DNA from: Chionoecetes opilio | Lineage: Eukaryota > Arthropoda > Malacostraca > Decapoda > Majidae | Assembly (NCBI GenBank): GCA_016584305.1 | Contig: JACEEZ010022673.1 | Coordinates: 1 to 64,000, forward strand | Direction: 5' to 3' | Length of the DNA stretch: 64,000 nt | Shown here: piece by piece, positions 54,733 to 63,822 of the stretch | How the letters are laid out: each line of letters begins with the position of its first letter | How positions within the stretch are numbered: the stretch's first letter is position 1 | Notes under the pieces: generated by a model | The model's database searches: none | What the model saw: the letters and a program-made list of their open reading frames with translations, nothing else | What the model was told of the DNA's origin: nothing | Made by a program: the position numbers and the translations under genes

Positions 54733-54885
54733 TAGCCATGAAAATCACAAAAAAAAAATTATTAGGTTTCCGGAAAACAAAAATATCTCCATCTGAAAAA
54801 AAACACATTAATTTTAGGCAAGGAAAAACGGGTCAGTGTCTCAGAAAATCACCGCGCAGTCCTTGTCCACTTTTTACGGCTATCT
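54733..54885. repeat. Half of a fold-back MITE
   Basis: AGGTTTCCGGAAAACAAAAA, CTCCATCTGAAAAA and GGTCAGTGTCTCAGAAAATC match the right half of the element at 44525-44785. The left half is absent or too diverged. Upstream (54590-54640) is a G-run-rich patch with a TTAGG unit, as near 44390. Confidence 0.65.
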
Positions 54886-54943
54886 CGGCTACCGTAGTTA
54901 TGACGCATTGTTATTCAAAGGGTAACAAGATAATTGCTCGCTT

Positions 54944-55420
54944 CTATTTACGCGCTTTATTTATGCGCTGTCTGCACAGTACAACTTCACACGGCCTCCC
55001 TATGCATATATGTTGTACGTCTTCTAAAAGTATCCAAAGCCAACCATTCACCCACTGACTAGGCGATATTAAACTATCGCTATTATACTGAATTCGGTAC
55101 CGTAACACGTAACTTATGCCAAAGATGCCAGCAGTGGATGTTGCTGGTATATAATTTATTTGTTTATCATCAGAATCATCGTATAATGTGAGCACAGCCC
55201 TACAGAAGACATGAGAAAACGCCCCTTCCTCTTGCCTCGCCAGATGACCGAGCTGAGTTTGTTTGTAAACAAAAAACAGGGTTTTTGCGTTCCATTTGTG
55301 ACACGCGAACCCAGAACCAGGAACTGAACCCAACCCTGAACTGAAAGAACTGGTTCCTGCAACTTGGACACAAATGGAAGAGGCCTTTAATAGCCTGTTC
55401 TGCCATTCCTCTTCCACCAT
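54944..55420 (-). CDS. Unassigned 158-codon open frame
   Basis: The longest open frame in this stretch, from an ATG at 55420. No motif, signal peptide or membrane segment stands out; the middle is hydrophilic (TLYDDSDDKQINYIP) and the end basic (VLCRQRINKARK). Composition is not repeat-like. It could be chance, an exon with flanking intron, or decayed element sequence. No promoter or polyadenylation signal supports it. Confidence 0.15.
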   Translation of the reverse strand: MVEEEWQNRLLKASSICVQVAGTSSFSSGLGSVPGSGFACHKWNAKTLFFVYKQTQLGHLARQEEGAFSHVFCRAVLTLYDDSDDKQINYIPATSTAGIFGISYVLRYRIQYNSDSLISPSQWVNGWLWILLEDVQHICIGRPCEVVLCRQRINKARK

Positions 55421-55485
55421 AACTTACAGCATTACTGATAGCCTATTCCTCCTCAATCAAAATCATGGCAAGCTTGGGCGCAGGA

Positions 55486-55551
55486 ATAAGAACATAAGAA
55501 CATAAGAAACAAGAAGCCACAAGAGCGTGAGACCTACACGTGGTAGTTCCT
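55486..55551 (-). repeat. CR1-like LINE 3'-end fragment
   Basis: Read on the minus strand, GGAACTACCACGTGTAGGTC through TTCTTATGTTCTTATG matches the 3' end of the LINE at 19138-21445, including its tail repeat. It is a short 5'-truncated copy. Confidence 0.85.
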
Positions 55552-55907
55552 GGAATGGTGAAATCATTGATGCCTCAGCTTACAGTTTATGGGGACGACG
55601 CCTCAAGAAAATGGTGTAAAATGAATAACTTGTTTAGGAATGGACGTGATGATGTTGACGATGATGCTTGCACCGGCAGAACATCCACCTCAGTTTGCCA
55701 ATCATTAAAGCATTAAGAAAAAGTTTCATTGTACCACAAGTCTCAGAGTCAACCCTTTTTTGCCTATTGGTGGCTTAAGACCTCCTTGCTTATCTCCATC
55801 ATTATTAGACACCGAGACATGAAATAAAGGTAAGCTAATAAAAAGTTTCTTTAATCTTCATCGCTGAGAACTGGGATCCCAGTAAAGGGAAGTCCCGAAG
55901 ATACGAG

Positions 55908-57353
55908 CAGTTAGGTTCCACCTGGCATACTCGTAAAGCGAAATCTCGTATAACGAAACACATAACTAATGGTAAAATATAGGTTTGGTTCCAGGATCCC
56001 AACAATTAAAAAACAAAAAAAACAAACATGTTTTTCAAGCTATCATAAAATTTGGTAATATTTAGTAGGGGTGCGAGAACCCCTTGAGGAATCCTATGAT
56101 CCCTGGTGATATCCTATGGTGCTATCACATGCGTGGGAGCTGACCTGACTTCTTCAGGAAGGCACATATTATACAGCTGATAACGGGTGTTGTGTTGTGC
56201 GGGCGGCAGCTGATGTCCGCCGCCAGCGGAGATCTCCTTGGTAATTATTTAGTAGGAAAGCGAGGACCCTTTGAGGAATCCTATGATCACTGGTGATATC
56301 CTATGGTGCTATCACAGGCGTAGGAGCTGACTGTCTTCTTCTGGAAGGCACAGGTGAGGCGGATGACGGCGGTTTTTGAGAGAGGCGGCGGACGGGGCAG
56401 GCCGCCGCCTCCTCCGCCAAGGTAGGTTTGGGCAGGCTTAAACGTCTTATCACTCGTTATTATACAACTTAGTGATTATGGTGAGATGTTATATCCACGT
56501 GTCATTATCTAAATCAATGTAGCACCGTGTGTCACCTTAAATAAGGGTGATTTAAAGATGTTATGATGAGGTGACTGCTGGCCGAGCTGGCGGGGCAGAG
56601 TGACGGAGAAATACTTGCCGCGGAGCCGCCCCATATCACAAATATTCACCATTTTAACACACATACACACCTTCTACCACCAATACACTAGCAACACAGG
56701 CTCCTTACTTATATATCTTACTATCTGATACATTAAAACAACTTAAAACGCAAGCATTCAAAATAAACGAGAATTAGTTTTAGATGACGGGGACAGAAGG
56801 CGGAGAGGCAGTCTGGCATGCCATTCTTCCCCGGAAATATGTATCGCTGGCTTGTTATTGGTCGAGAAGTTTTAAAAATTGTTTGTCATTGGCTGGTGAC
56901 GGATGACGCCTTAGCCAGTCACAACCTTCCTACTCGTTTACGACCTATCGAGGGAGCTTTCACTCAGCTTTGTAGCTTCCGTCATTAGGGAAAGTAGTAT
57001 CTAGGTAGTGAAGGGCAGGTGTTGCTGGCTATACTACGTCCGTTGCTGGCTTCTCGCCCAGGGTTGTGAATTTTTGTAGGCCACATTGTCGTACTGAGCC
57101 ACCAGAATTATCATATTTTCAGATTGATTATCGTACAACCTTAGGTAAAATCATATAGTCAGTAAATGACTTTATAATTTTAGTAAATAACTTGTAATTT
57201 ACTTTAGTAAATAACTTGGTAATTTTACTCACCCCAGTTTGAATGTCGTAACATTGGATTTTCGATCTCGTAAATTGAAAATAGACCCTAATTTACACAT
57301 CTCGTATCATCGGATTCTCGTATATCGAATGCTCGTATAACGGGACCTCCCTG
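55908..57353. mobile_element. Pogo-like non-autonomous element
   Basis: The right terminus, read inward, is CAGGGAGGTCCCGTTATACG, with TA following the element (57354-57355). The left terminus CAGTTAGGTTCC aligns imperfectly. Internal blocks (CACCTTCTACCAC, CTAGCAACACAGGCTCCTT) are shared with the element at 58142-59301, so the two are relatives. Two LINE 3' ends are nested in it. Confidence 0.55.
56070..56425 (-). repeat. Two successive LINE 3'-end fragments
   Basis: Copies at about 56070-56239 and 56257-56425 of the 3' end seen at 23734 (CTATGATCCCTGGTGATATC, CTTCTTCAGGAAGGCACA). Near-identical GGTAATATTTAGTAGG (56054) and GGTAATTATTTAGTAGG (56240) flank the first copy, which suggests a target duplication. 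Confidence 0.7.
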
Positions 57354-57978
57354 TACATGGTAGATATGATACACTTTTGTCTGGGAAACACACCGAGGAC
57401 ACTAAGAGAGCATTTCCTGGGGGGAAATATTCGCCAAATACAACAACATACGATGCCAAATACAATTCAGTGTTTCCTGGGAGGGGGAGGATTGGGCCAA
57501 ATTGCTCTGTGCAAACAAGGCCTAATAAGATGTGACAAGTATGAGGGATGACTAGGAGTATAAAGGTATAAAGTATAAAGTAGGATTATGTGTTGTAGTT
57601 GTTGTTAGTAGTGTTGTTGCAGGTGATATGGTGCTTCCAGATTTCCACAAGGTGAGGTTCATGGACTGACGACGTGTTTATAGTAACATGTTGTTGCCTT
57701 TCGCATCACTCTCGGGATCTTCATCTCCACAAGCTGCCACAAAATGTTTTTCCCAGTCTTATACTTTTATGGGAAGCACTTCATTGTTTTTCTGGCTGGG
57801 AATCTCAACCAGTGACATATATTTGTGTGTCTGTATTCTATGTATTTCCATTTTTCAGGTAATTTTACTAAGAGGGTATTGTTTTCCATGCAATGTATAT
57901 ACAGATATGTGTCTGTATTCTATGTATTTCCATTTTTCAGGTAACTTTACGAGGATAGTCTTGTTTCCATGCAATAAA
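57354..57978. other. Unassigned, with an 81-bp tandem duplication
   Basis: TGTCTGTATTCTATGTATTT with CCATTTTTCAGGTAA occurs at about 57828 and 57909. A possible microexon (57623-57651) lies before it: TTGTTGCAG, then 29 nt containing the ATG of MVLPDFHK, then GTGAGG. No gene can be built from this alone. Confidence 0.4.
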
Positions 57979-58139
57979 CAGTAAACCCTCGCTATAACGG
58001 ATGATTTGGGGGGATGGGTCATCTGAAGAAGTAGAAGGGAGAAGGAGCCCTTCTTGATGGTAGGCAAGTCACACATGGAATGAGAGCTAACGTGAGTAAG
58101 AGCTATGGCGAGGGAAAACCGCACGGTATAAGCGATATA
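57979..58139. repeat. Isolated pogo-like terminus
   Basis: CAGTAAACCCTCGCTATAAC (57979) is the end motif of a pogo-type element, abutting the next element at 58142. Its partner is not visible. Confidence 0.5.
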
Positions 58140-58141
58140 TA

Positions 58142-59301
58142 CAGGTAAACCTCGATATAACGGACTAAAGGGGGGAGGAGTGGTCCGTTAAAGCCGATTG
58201 TCCGTTATAGCGAGGGTATTTTCCCAATGGGTGGAAAAATGAAAAAAAAAAAAAATGGTGAACTAAATGAGAAATAATCACACACAACCAGACTGTGGAG
58301 CTATGTTGGGAGGTAAACAGTGACTGGCACTACATGCTGAATTTGGTCCGCTCCTACACGTGAAATAAATGAGAAATAATCTCAAACACAACCAGATCAT
58401 GTAGCTATGTTGGGAGGTAAACAGTGACTAGCCCTACAGCAGGGATTTGCCACACTCGCCCACGACTGTTCGGGACTGGTATTAGGAGAGTTAGTAAGTA
58501 TCCAGGCTCGCTCATTACTGCTTGGTATGCTATGAAATTTCATTATTCTAGTTGAATGTAGACATAAATCACATTTGAATTGCTATTATTCATACATATG
58601 AGTAAAGATATGAAAATACTTTCAAGGCGTTCATCCACGCCTGGCTGCTGCTGCTGCCGCGGCAGCAGCAGCAGCAGCATCATGAGACATTAAAATCACC
58701 CCAAAATAGATAAAAAGGAAGAAAAAGTCTCCCGTAAAGTGATGGGTTATCCCTAAAATGTTGAAGCTTTCTCTCACCGTCTGGCTAGTCAAGCTCAAGC
58801 TCTAGTGAAAGGTAAACAAACAACAAGCTAGATTCAGCCGTGGCTTCCAAAGGTATTGCTTATTATCATGACTAATGCTCATTATTATATATATTATATG
58901 GTTGTGAAGTGCAGTTCTATACACGTGTCACTATTTAGGTCAGTAGCACTGCGTGTTACCTTAGATAAGGGTGATTTAGGGTGTTAAGGTGACAGGGAGA
59001 CGTAGCAGCGGCCACGCTTTAACACTAATAGTCACTATTTTAAACAATACACACCTTCTACCACTAAATCACTAGCAACACAGGCTCCTTCCTTATATAT
59101 CTTAATATGTGATACATCAAAACTCCTTAAAACCCAAGCATTCCAAAGTAAAATGAGAAAATAATACAATTATGTTGAATTGACAATTCGAGCGGCGATA
59201 AGCAGTCTGAAATGAAAAAAAAAAAAAAAATTGTCATGCAAATGGAGTCCGTTACATCCGAAGTCCGTTACATCGAGGTCCGTTATATCAAGGTTTGACT
59301 G
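58142..59301. mobile_element. Pogo-like non-autonomous element
   Basis: CAGGTAAACCTCGATATAAC at 58142, preceded by TA (58140-58141), and the inverted ATATCAAGGTTTGACTG ending at 59301. About 1160 bp without coding capacity. Inside, a block containing AGCTATGTTGGGAGGTAAAC is tandemly duplicated (about 58300 and 58403). A trinucleotide palindrome lies at about 58645-58679. The family also supplied the fragments at 17970 and 19066. Confidence 0.75.
58645..58679. repeat. CTG/CAG palindrome
   Basis: CTG units run into CCGCGG and then CAG units, giving a perfect inverted repeat of trinucleotides about 35 bp long, able to form a hairpin. Confidence 0.8.
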
Positions 59302-59579
59302 CACTTTGATTAGGTGGTCATTTTAAATCTGCCTGAATTATTCTCTCTCTCTCTTACTTCCTTTACTTTTTATCATTTAAAGCATAAAAAAATAACGTGT
59401 TGTGGCAAAAAATATATAAACACTAATAATCATAACACACAACCAGAAAATTGCTTTATTAATTCTTTCAGTCCTAATATTACTTTCTGGAAGAGGAGAA
59501 GGAAGTGCCAATGAAGAATAAGATACTTTGATCCTATCTAGACACTTTGCAAGTATGTACCAACTACAAGGTTATTGAC
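59302..59579. other. Unassigned
   Basis: AT-rich flank with a short CT array (59342-59355). Nothing else recognised. Confidence 0.5.
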
Positions 59580-59702
59580 TATACAAAGTGTCACCACGCC
59601 AGGACGAACCTGGTGGCCTCGAACCGCTGACCGAATGCGCAGGGACGCTGCACACGCAAGCCTGTAGCTCTGCCAACCGAGCCACACTGACGGGTTGCCA
59701 AT
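59580..59702 (-). repeat. tRNA-like SINE (second type)
   Basis: On the minus strand: A box TGGCTCGGTTGGCAGAGC and B box GGTTCGAGGCC, both near consensus, then CACCAGGTTCGTCCTGGCGT. There is no A tail and the arms do not fold as a proper tRNA. It is a different head from those at 4652 and 52800. Confidence 0.65.
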
Positions 59703-59869
59703 GAAGAAGAGGAGGAGGAAGAGTGATAATGATAATAATACTGTATTTTCTTCTAAGTCTGTTCATTGCTGATGCATGGTGAACCTATTATAACCTCTCT
59801 CTCTCCATTTAATTTTTCCCTTTGTAATTTGTGAAATTAAACATTGAACACAATGTTTCTTAAAGTGGC

Positions 59870-59875
59870 TTTATT
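59870..59875 (-). promoter_or_regulatory. Polyadenylation signal of the minus-strand zinc-finger gene
   Basis: AATAAA on the minus strand about 95 bp beyond the stop of the zinc-finger gene, in an AT-rich 3' region. Confidence 0.6.
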
Positions 59876-59971
59876 GATATTCTTAACAACACCTCACAGG
59901 TGCCGTTGTATATGCCTGGCAAGCCCCTCACCCACCACCACAAGCACAACCCACACACAGCAACTCCCTTC

Positions 59972-60566
59972 TCACAGGTGTGTCTGGATATGTTTGGCAA
60001 CACAACTCTTGGTAGGAAAACACTTGCCGCAAACATCACACTTGTACTTCCTCTCACCAGTGTGGGTGAGCATGTGTGTGTTAAGATGGCTCTTGCGGGT
60101 AAATGTTTTCCTACACTCCTGACACTCAAAGTTTCTCTCACCAGTGTGGGTGAGCATGTGTCTGTTAAGACCGCTCTTATCAGTAAATGTTTTCCTACAT
60201 CTCTGACACTCAAAGTTTCTCTCACCAGTGTGGGTGAGCATGTGTGTGTTAAGATGGCTCTTTTGAGTAAATGTTTTCCTACATCTCTGACACTCAAAGT
60301 CTCTCACACCAGTGTGGGTGAGCATGTGTGTTGAGATTGTCTTTCTGGGTAAATGTTTTCCCACACTCCTGACACTCAAAGTCTCTCACACCAGTGTGGG
60401 TGAGCATGTGCCTCCTAATATCACTCTTACGAGTGAACACTTTGCCACAGTGGTCACACCCCAGCCCCGTCTTGCGAGTATGGCTGCGGATGTGTGTCTT
60501 AATGCCTGTCTTGCTGGAGCACACTTTCCCACAGTGGTCACAAGTGTAGGTCCTCGCACCCTCCAT
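59972..60566 (-). CDS. C2H2 zinc-finger gene (seven fingers, one frameshift)
   Basis: ATG at 60566 starts MEGARTYTCDHCGK, the first finger almost at the N-terminus. Fingers: CDHCGKVCSSKTGIKTH, CDHCGKVFTRKSDIRRH, CQECGKTFTQKDNLNTH, CQRCRKTFTQKSHLNTH, CQRCRKTFTDKSGLNRH, CQECRKTFTRKSHLNTH and CDVCGKCFPTKSCVAKH, ending QTHL and stop at 59972. Linkers are LTHTGVRDFE or LTHTGERNFE, close to the canonical TGE(K/R). The third finger loses two bases in a CA run (about 60333), shifting the frame; this could be a real defect or a sequencing error. Upstream on the same strand is an acceptor at about 60730. Expected role by family: nuclear DNA binding. Paralogous to the broken gene at 45392 through the shared acceptor and the final CD(I/V)C(S/G)KCF finger. 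Confidence 0.75.
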
Positions 60567-60725
60567 TGCAGCACTACTTCTGCCAGCACCCCTGTGGTGG
60601 GAGGCGTCAGCTGGTCCTGCAGGAACCCTGGTGGAGGCCCCGGGGATGAACCAAGCATTCCCTAATACCAGGGAAGCCGGGAGGAGTCCTGGCGTTGGCG
60701 CCGACCTGGACTCTTCACCTCAGCA

Positions 60726-60735
60726 CCTGTAACAT
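60726..60735 (-). promoter_or_regulatory. Splice acceptor of the minus-strand zinc-finger gene
   Basis: AATGTTACAG followed by GTGCTGAGGT on the minus strand. It matches the acceptor of the plus-strand paralog, and the preceding TGTGTGCTGAC...CACCA is shared as well. The untranslated leader between acceptor and ATG is about 160 nt. Confidence 0.6.
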
Positions 60736-60739
60736 TGGT

Positions 60740-61974
60740 GGCCGTCAGCACACAAGCAGGCAAATGCTCCTTGAAAGGTGCTTCCTGCTTCACCCTCCAG
60801 CTAACACCCAGCCAGTGTTTGCAGCCAAGGAGTAAGGCTAGCACAGGAGCCTCACGCCACCACTCTACAGGTGGAGGAGTGGAGTGCGTGAGTGGCTAGT
60901 GACCTTCAATCAGGCAACTAATGGGCTAAGCCTTCACATCAGGCACAACCAATAATGGGTAATGGGCTCCCCCATAAATGGGGAGTAATGAAAATGGTTG
61001 AAGCTTTTACTTGCTGTCTTGTCCTATTCCTTGTTTCACATTTCACTGTATGTGTATGTACCATTCTGAAATTTCAATGATAAAGATTTATGTACTTTCT
61101 TCTTTGCAGTTATTTAACGAATGGAGTGTAGACAAACATGAGAGAGTAGGACAAGAAAGAGGATAGAAAGCACATAAAAGATGTGTGGAGAGATAGTGTA
61201 GAGGTAAGAACGGGGGCAGAGTTCAATCCTGAGAAATTGGTATCGAGTGTCCCTTCCCTGGCCAGCTGTTATGAGGCTAATTTGCCATGGACCATGTTTA
61301 ACTAAAAAGATACTACTTAAAATTTAAATTGCATTAGAATGAAATATTTTGAACTTTTTGAAGGGCGATAGATGAAAGTTAGAGAGAGAGGAGATGTAAA
61401 GCCTTTTCCTTGAGTGCGGTAACTTTTTATGACTTTTATCAAAAAATATAGAGTGCGGTAGCAGGCCAATGTAATTTAAAAAAACTTAAATATAAAAAAA
61501 TTTCCCTCTGAAATATATTTTATATAAATTATAATAATATTAAGAATAACAAACAGCATTCAGTACCATACGTAACTACATAATAGTACTGATGAAGATC
61601 AATGATAATTGAACTTAATTATACAATCAGCATTATATAATGTAAATATTTTATAGTTACTTTTCAACTTTTTTTTTTGCAGTTAATGGATTTAATCTTT
61701 ATTCCTTACATATCGGAAGTTTGTTCCACAGTGTTTTCCCGGTGGAACCTTGTTGAGCATGGAAGTTCTACACAATGGAGTTTGATTGGTTCGTCTGGTT
61801 TGTTTGCTATCGTTTGTGGTCTGAACCTGGGTTTTTTTATGTATTAACCTTAGAAACAAAGTTATAGTCTGATAGCTATATATCATGTTTGATAATAGAT
61901 TTAAAAAATTGGGTTGGGTGGTCATATTGCATTGGAGATTATGCGTATTTTTGTTAATGAGTTGTATAGTAGTG
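60740..61974. other. Intron side of the gene, then unassigned AT-rich DNA
   Basis: The first 100 bp resemble the intron end of the paralog. 61140-61320 is repeated in diverged form at 62560-62730. Otherwise nothing recognised. Confidence 0.45.
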
Positions 61975-62412
61975 AAAAAAAGGGGGGGGGGGGGGGGGGG
62001 GGCCCCCCAACCCCGGGTTTCCACGTTTTTTAAGGCCCCCAAAAACTTTTTTAAAAAATTTTAAAAAAAATTTTTGGGGGGTTTTTTCCCCCCCCAAAAA
62101 CCCAAAATTTTTTTTTTTAAAATTAAAAAAATTTGGGGTGGGGAAAAGGGGTTTTTCAAAAGGGGACCCTTTTGGGGGGGAAAATAAATTTTTTGATAAA
62201 AAAAATTTTGTATTCTGTTTCTTTTAAAAAATTTTGGGATTTTAGACCCCAAAGAAAAATTTAAAAAAAATAAGGGGAAAAAAGGAAAAAAATTTTAAAT
62301 TTTAAAAAAATTCCCTTTTTTTTTTCAATTTTTTTCCTTTTTTTGGTTTAAATTTTTTTTAAATTTTTTTAATACTGTTTTTTTAAGTTTTTCCCGTTTT
62401 GGGGAATTGGGG

Positions 62413-62449
<37 letters not shown>

Positions 62450-62640
62450 TTTTGGGAAAATCAATTATTTAAACCCAAAAAGGGAAAATTCCTTTAAAAA
62501 AAAATGTATTTTTTTTTGGATTGTTTTGGAAAAAAGGGGCGGGGGGGAAAAAAGGGGGAAAAATGAAAAGTTAAATATTAGAGAAGGAGATAAATATGTA
62601 GAGAGATTAGGAAGAGAAGAGAGAGAGGGGGGGGGGGGGG
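61975..62640. other. Homopolymer-rich block, probably bad consensus
   Basis: A run of about 22 G is followed by some 600 bp built almost only of homopolymers of 3-30 bases (A, T, G and C runs, rare isolated bases), ending in another G run at 62628-62643. Natural low-complexity DNA is normally periodic; this is not. Open frames here should be ignored. Confidence 0.7.
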
Positions 62641-62759
62641 GGGCAGATTTCATCCCTCCATGGGAAAACAAATACCCTCCCTCCAGCCACCTTCATAGGG
62701 CTAATTTCCATGGACCACATTTTACTTTAAAAAACTTATTACTTAACTATAAAAAATAT

Positions 62760-63822
62760 CTCTACATCTAAAATTAAAAAAAAAATTTTCTGAAACCATT
62801 TCCATGAATATGAAAAGCACTTTAAGGGGAAAAACCCTGCAGTGTAACTACTACCTAGTGTGTTTTAGATCGGGGGTGGCTTATAAAGAATCTTTGCTAC
62901 TCTTACCCTACTCAGAGCTTTGAGTTGCCCCGAGTGGCAAAGAATTTTTATGAGATACTCTCAAGTGGCTAAAATGCTATGAGGGCATGACCGGGGCCAG
63001 AGTTACACTGATGACGCTTCTGAGTTGCTATAAGTAAGGAAAAAAATAAGCTTTTTTACAGCTTGTTAGGCAAAGCTATACCCTGCAGAGTATATGACTA
63101 AGTGTTTGCTGCCCCAGAAAAAAGCCGCTCAAGGTAAACAAAGGCGGCGGGGACGGAGGAAGGACGGCCGAAGAAAGGTAAAGAAGACGAGGACCAGTTT
63201 TCCGGCGGTGTGGCGAGGGCGGCGACAGAATGCAGTGACGGTGAATTGACCGAGCGGGAAAAACCCATCACCCCGACCTTGTCAAAATAAGAGTGCAAGT
63301 GGGGACCCAGAGGAACCCAAAAGGTTGTCTCCCCATTGGTGGTTATCTCACGTTTCCCCGGGCCACTGGACACACATGTGCTGGCGATGGACCTGGGGTT
63401 GGTCCCTGGCCACGGTGATAAGCCAAAGAGTTCATGTTGTAGTCTGCCCAAAACATGGTGCCCCACTTCATGGAGTCTCCAACAACTCAGGAAGCTGTGC
63501 CATTTGAATGACTGGCTTCCCACGTGTGGTGGCAGCTGTTAAGGGAACCAGGTGAAAAAAGTTGCAGCTGTGCACATGGGATGGTGTATGTTAACAGGCA
63601 CAGGTATGACAGCATTACTGCCAGGTGGTGTGGGGATGCCACCACAACCTGTGAAGTGTTGTGGCCTGCTGGATACAGCCATGACCAGGGGCGTATTCTT
63701 AATTCACAAGGCCTTAACCAGCTCCTTGAGTGGTGGCCCTAGTGCACAGGAGTGCTGTGTTCTTAGTTAACTCACGGCATCATGTATTAGGTGATCCTAA
63801 CACCATTTCTGCCACCTAGGAG
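62760..63822. other. Unassigned, with a 141-codon open frame
   Basis: GC-richer from 63100. A minus-strand frame (63098-63523, 141 codons from ATG at 63523) and overlapping plus-strand frames (63524-63742, 63552-63770) have no recognised motif. The minus frame has a plausible exon-like composition but no support beyond being open. Confidence 0.3.

Noticed and set aside
57623..57651. Naming MVLPDFHK as the start of a ribosomal protein
   Set aside because: It resembles the FHK of one ribosomal protein N-terminus only loosely, and no continuing exon was found.
59580..59702. Functional tRNA gene
   Set aside because: Both boxes fit but the sequence does not fold into a complete cloverleaf.
59900..60334. 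Plus-strand frame of 144 codons with repeating SLTSVGEHVC
   Set aside because: Antisense shadow of the minus-strand zinc-finger array; the periodicity comes from the fingers.
62465..62771. Frames with long Pro, Gly or Phe runs
   Set aside because: Come from the homopolymer block that appears to be bad consensus.
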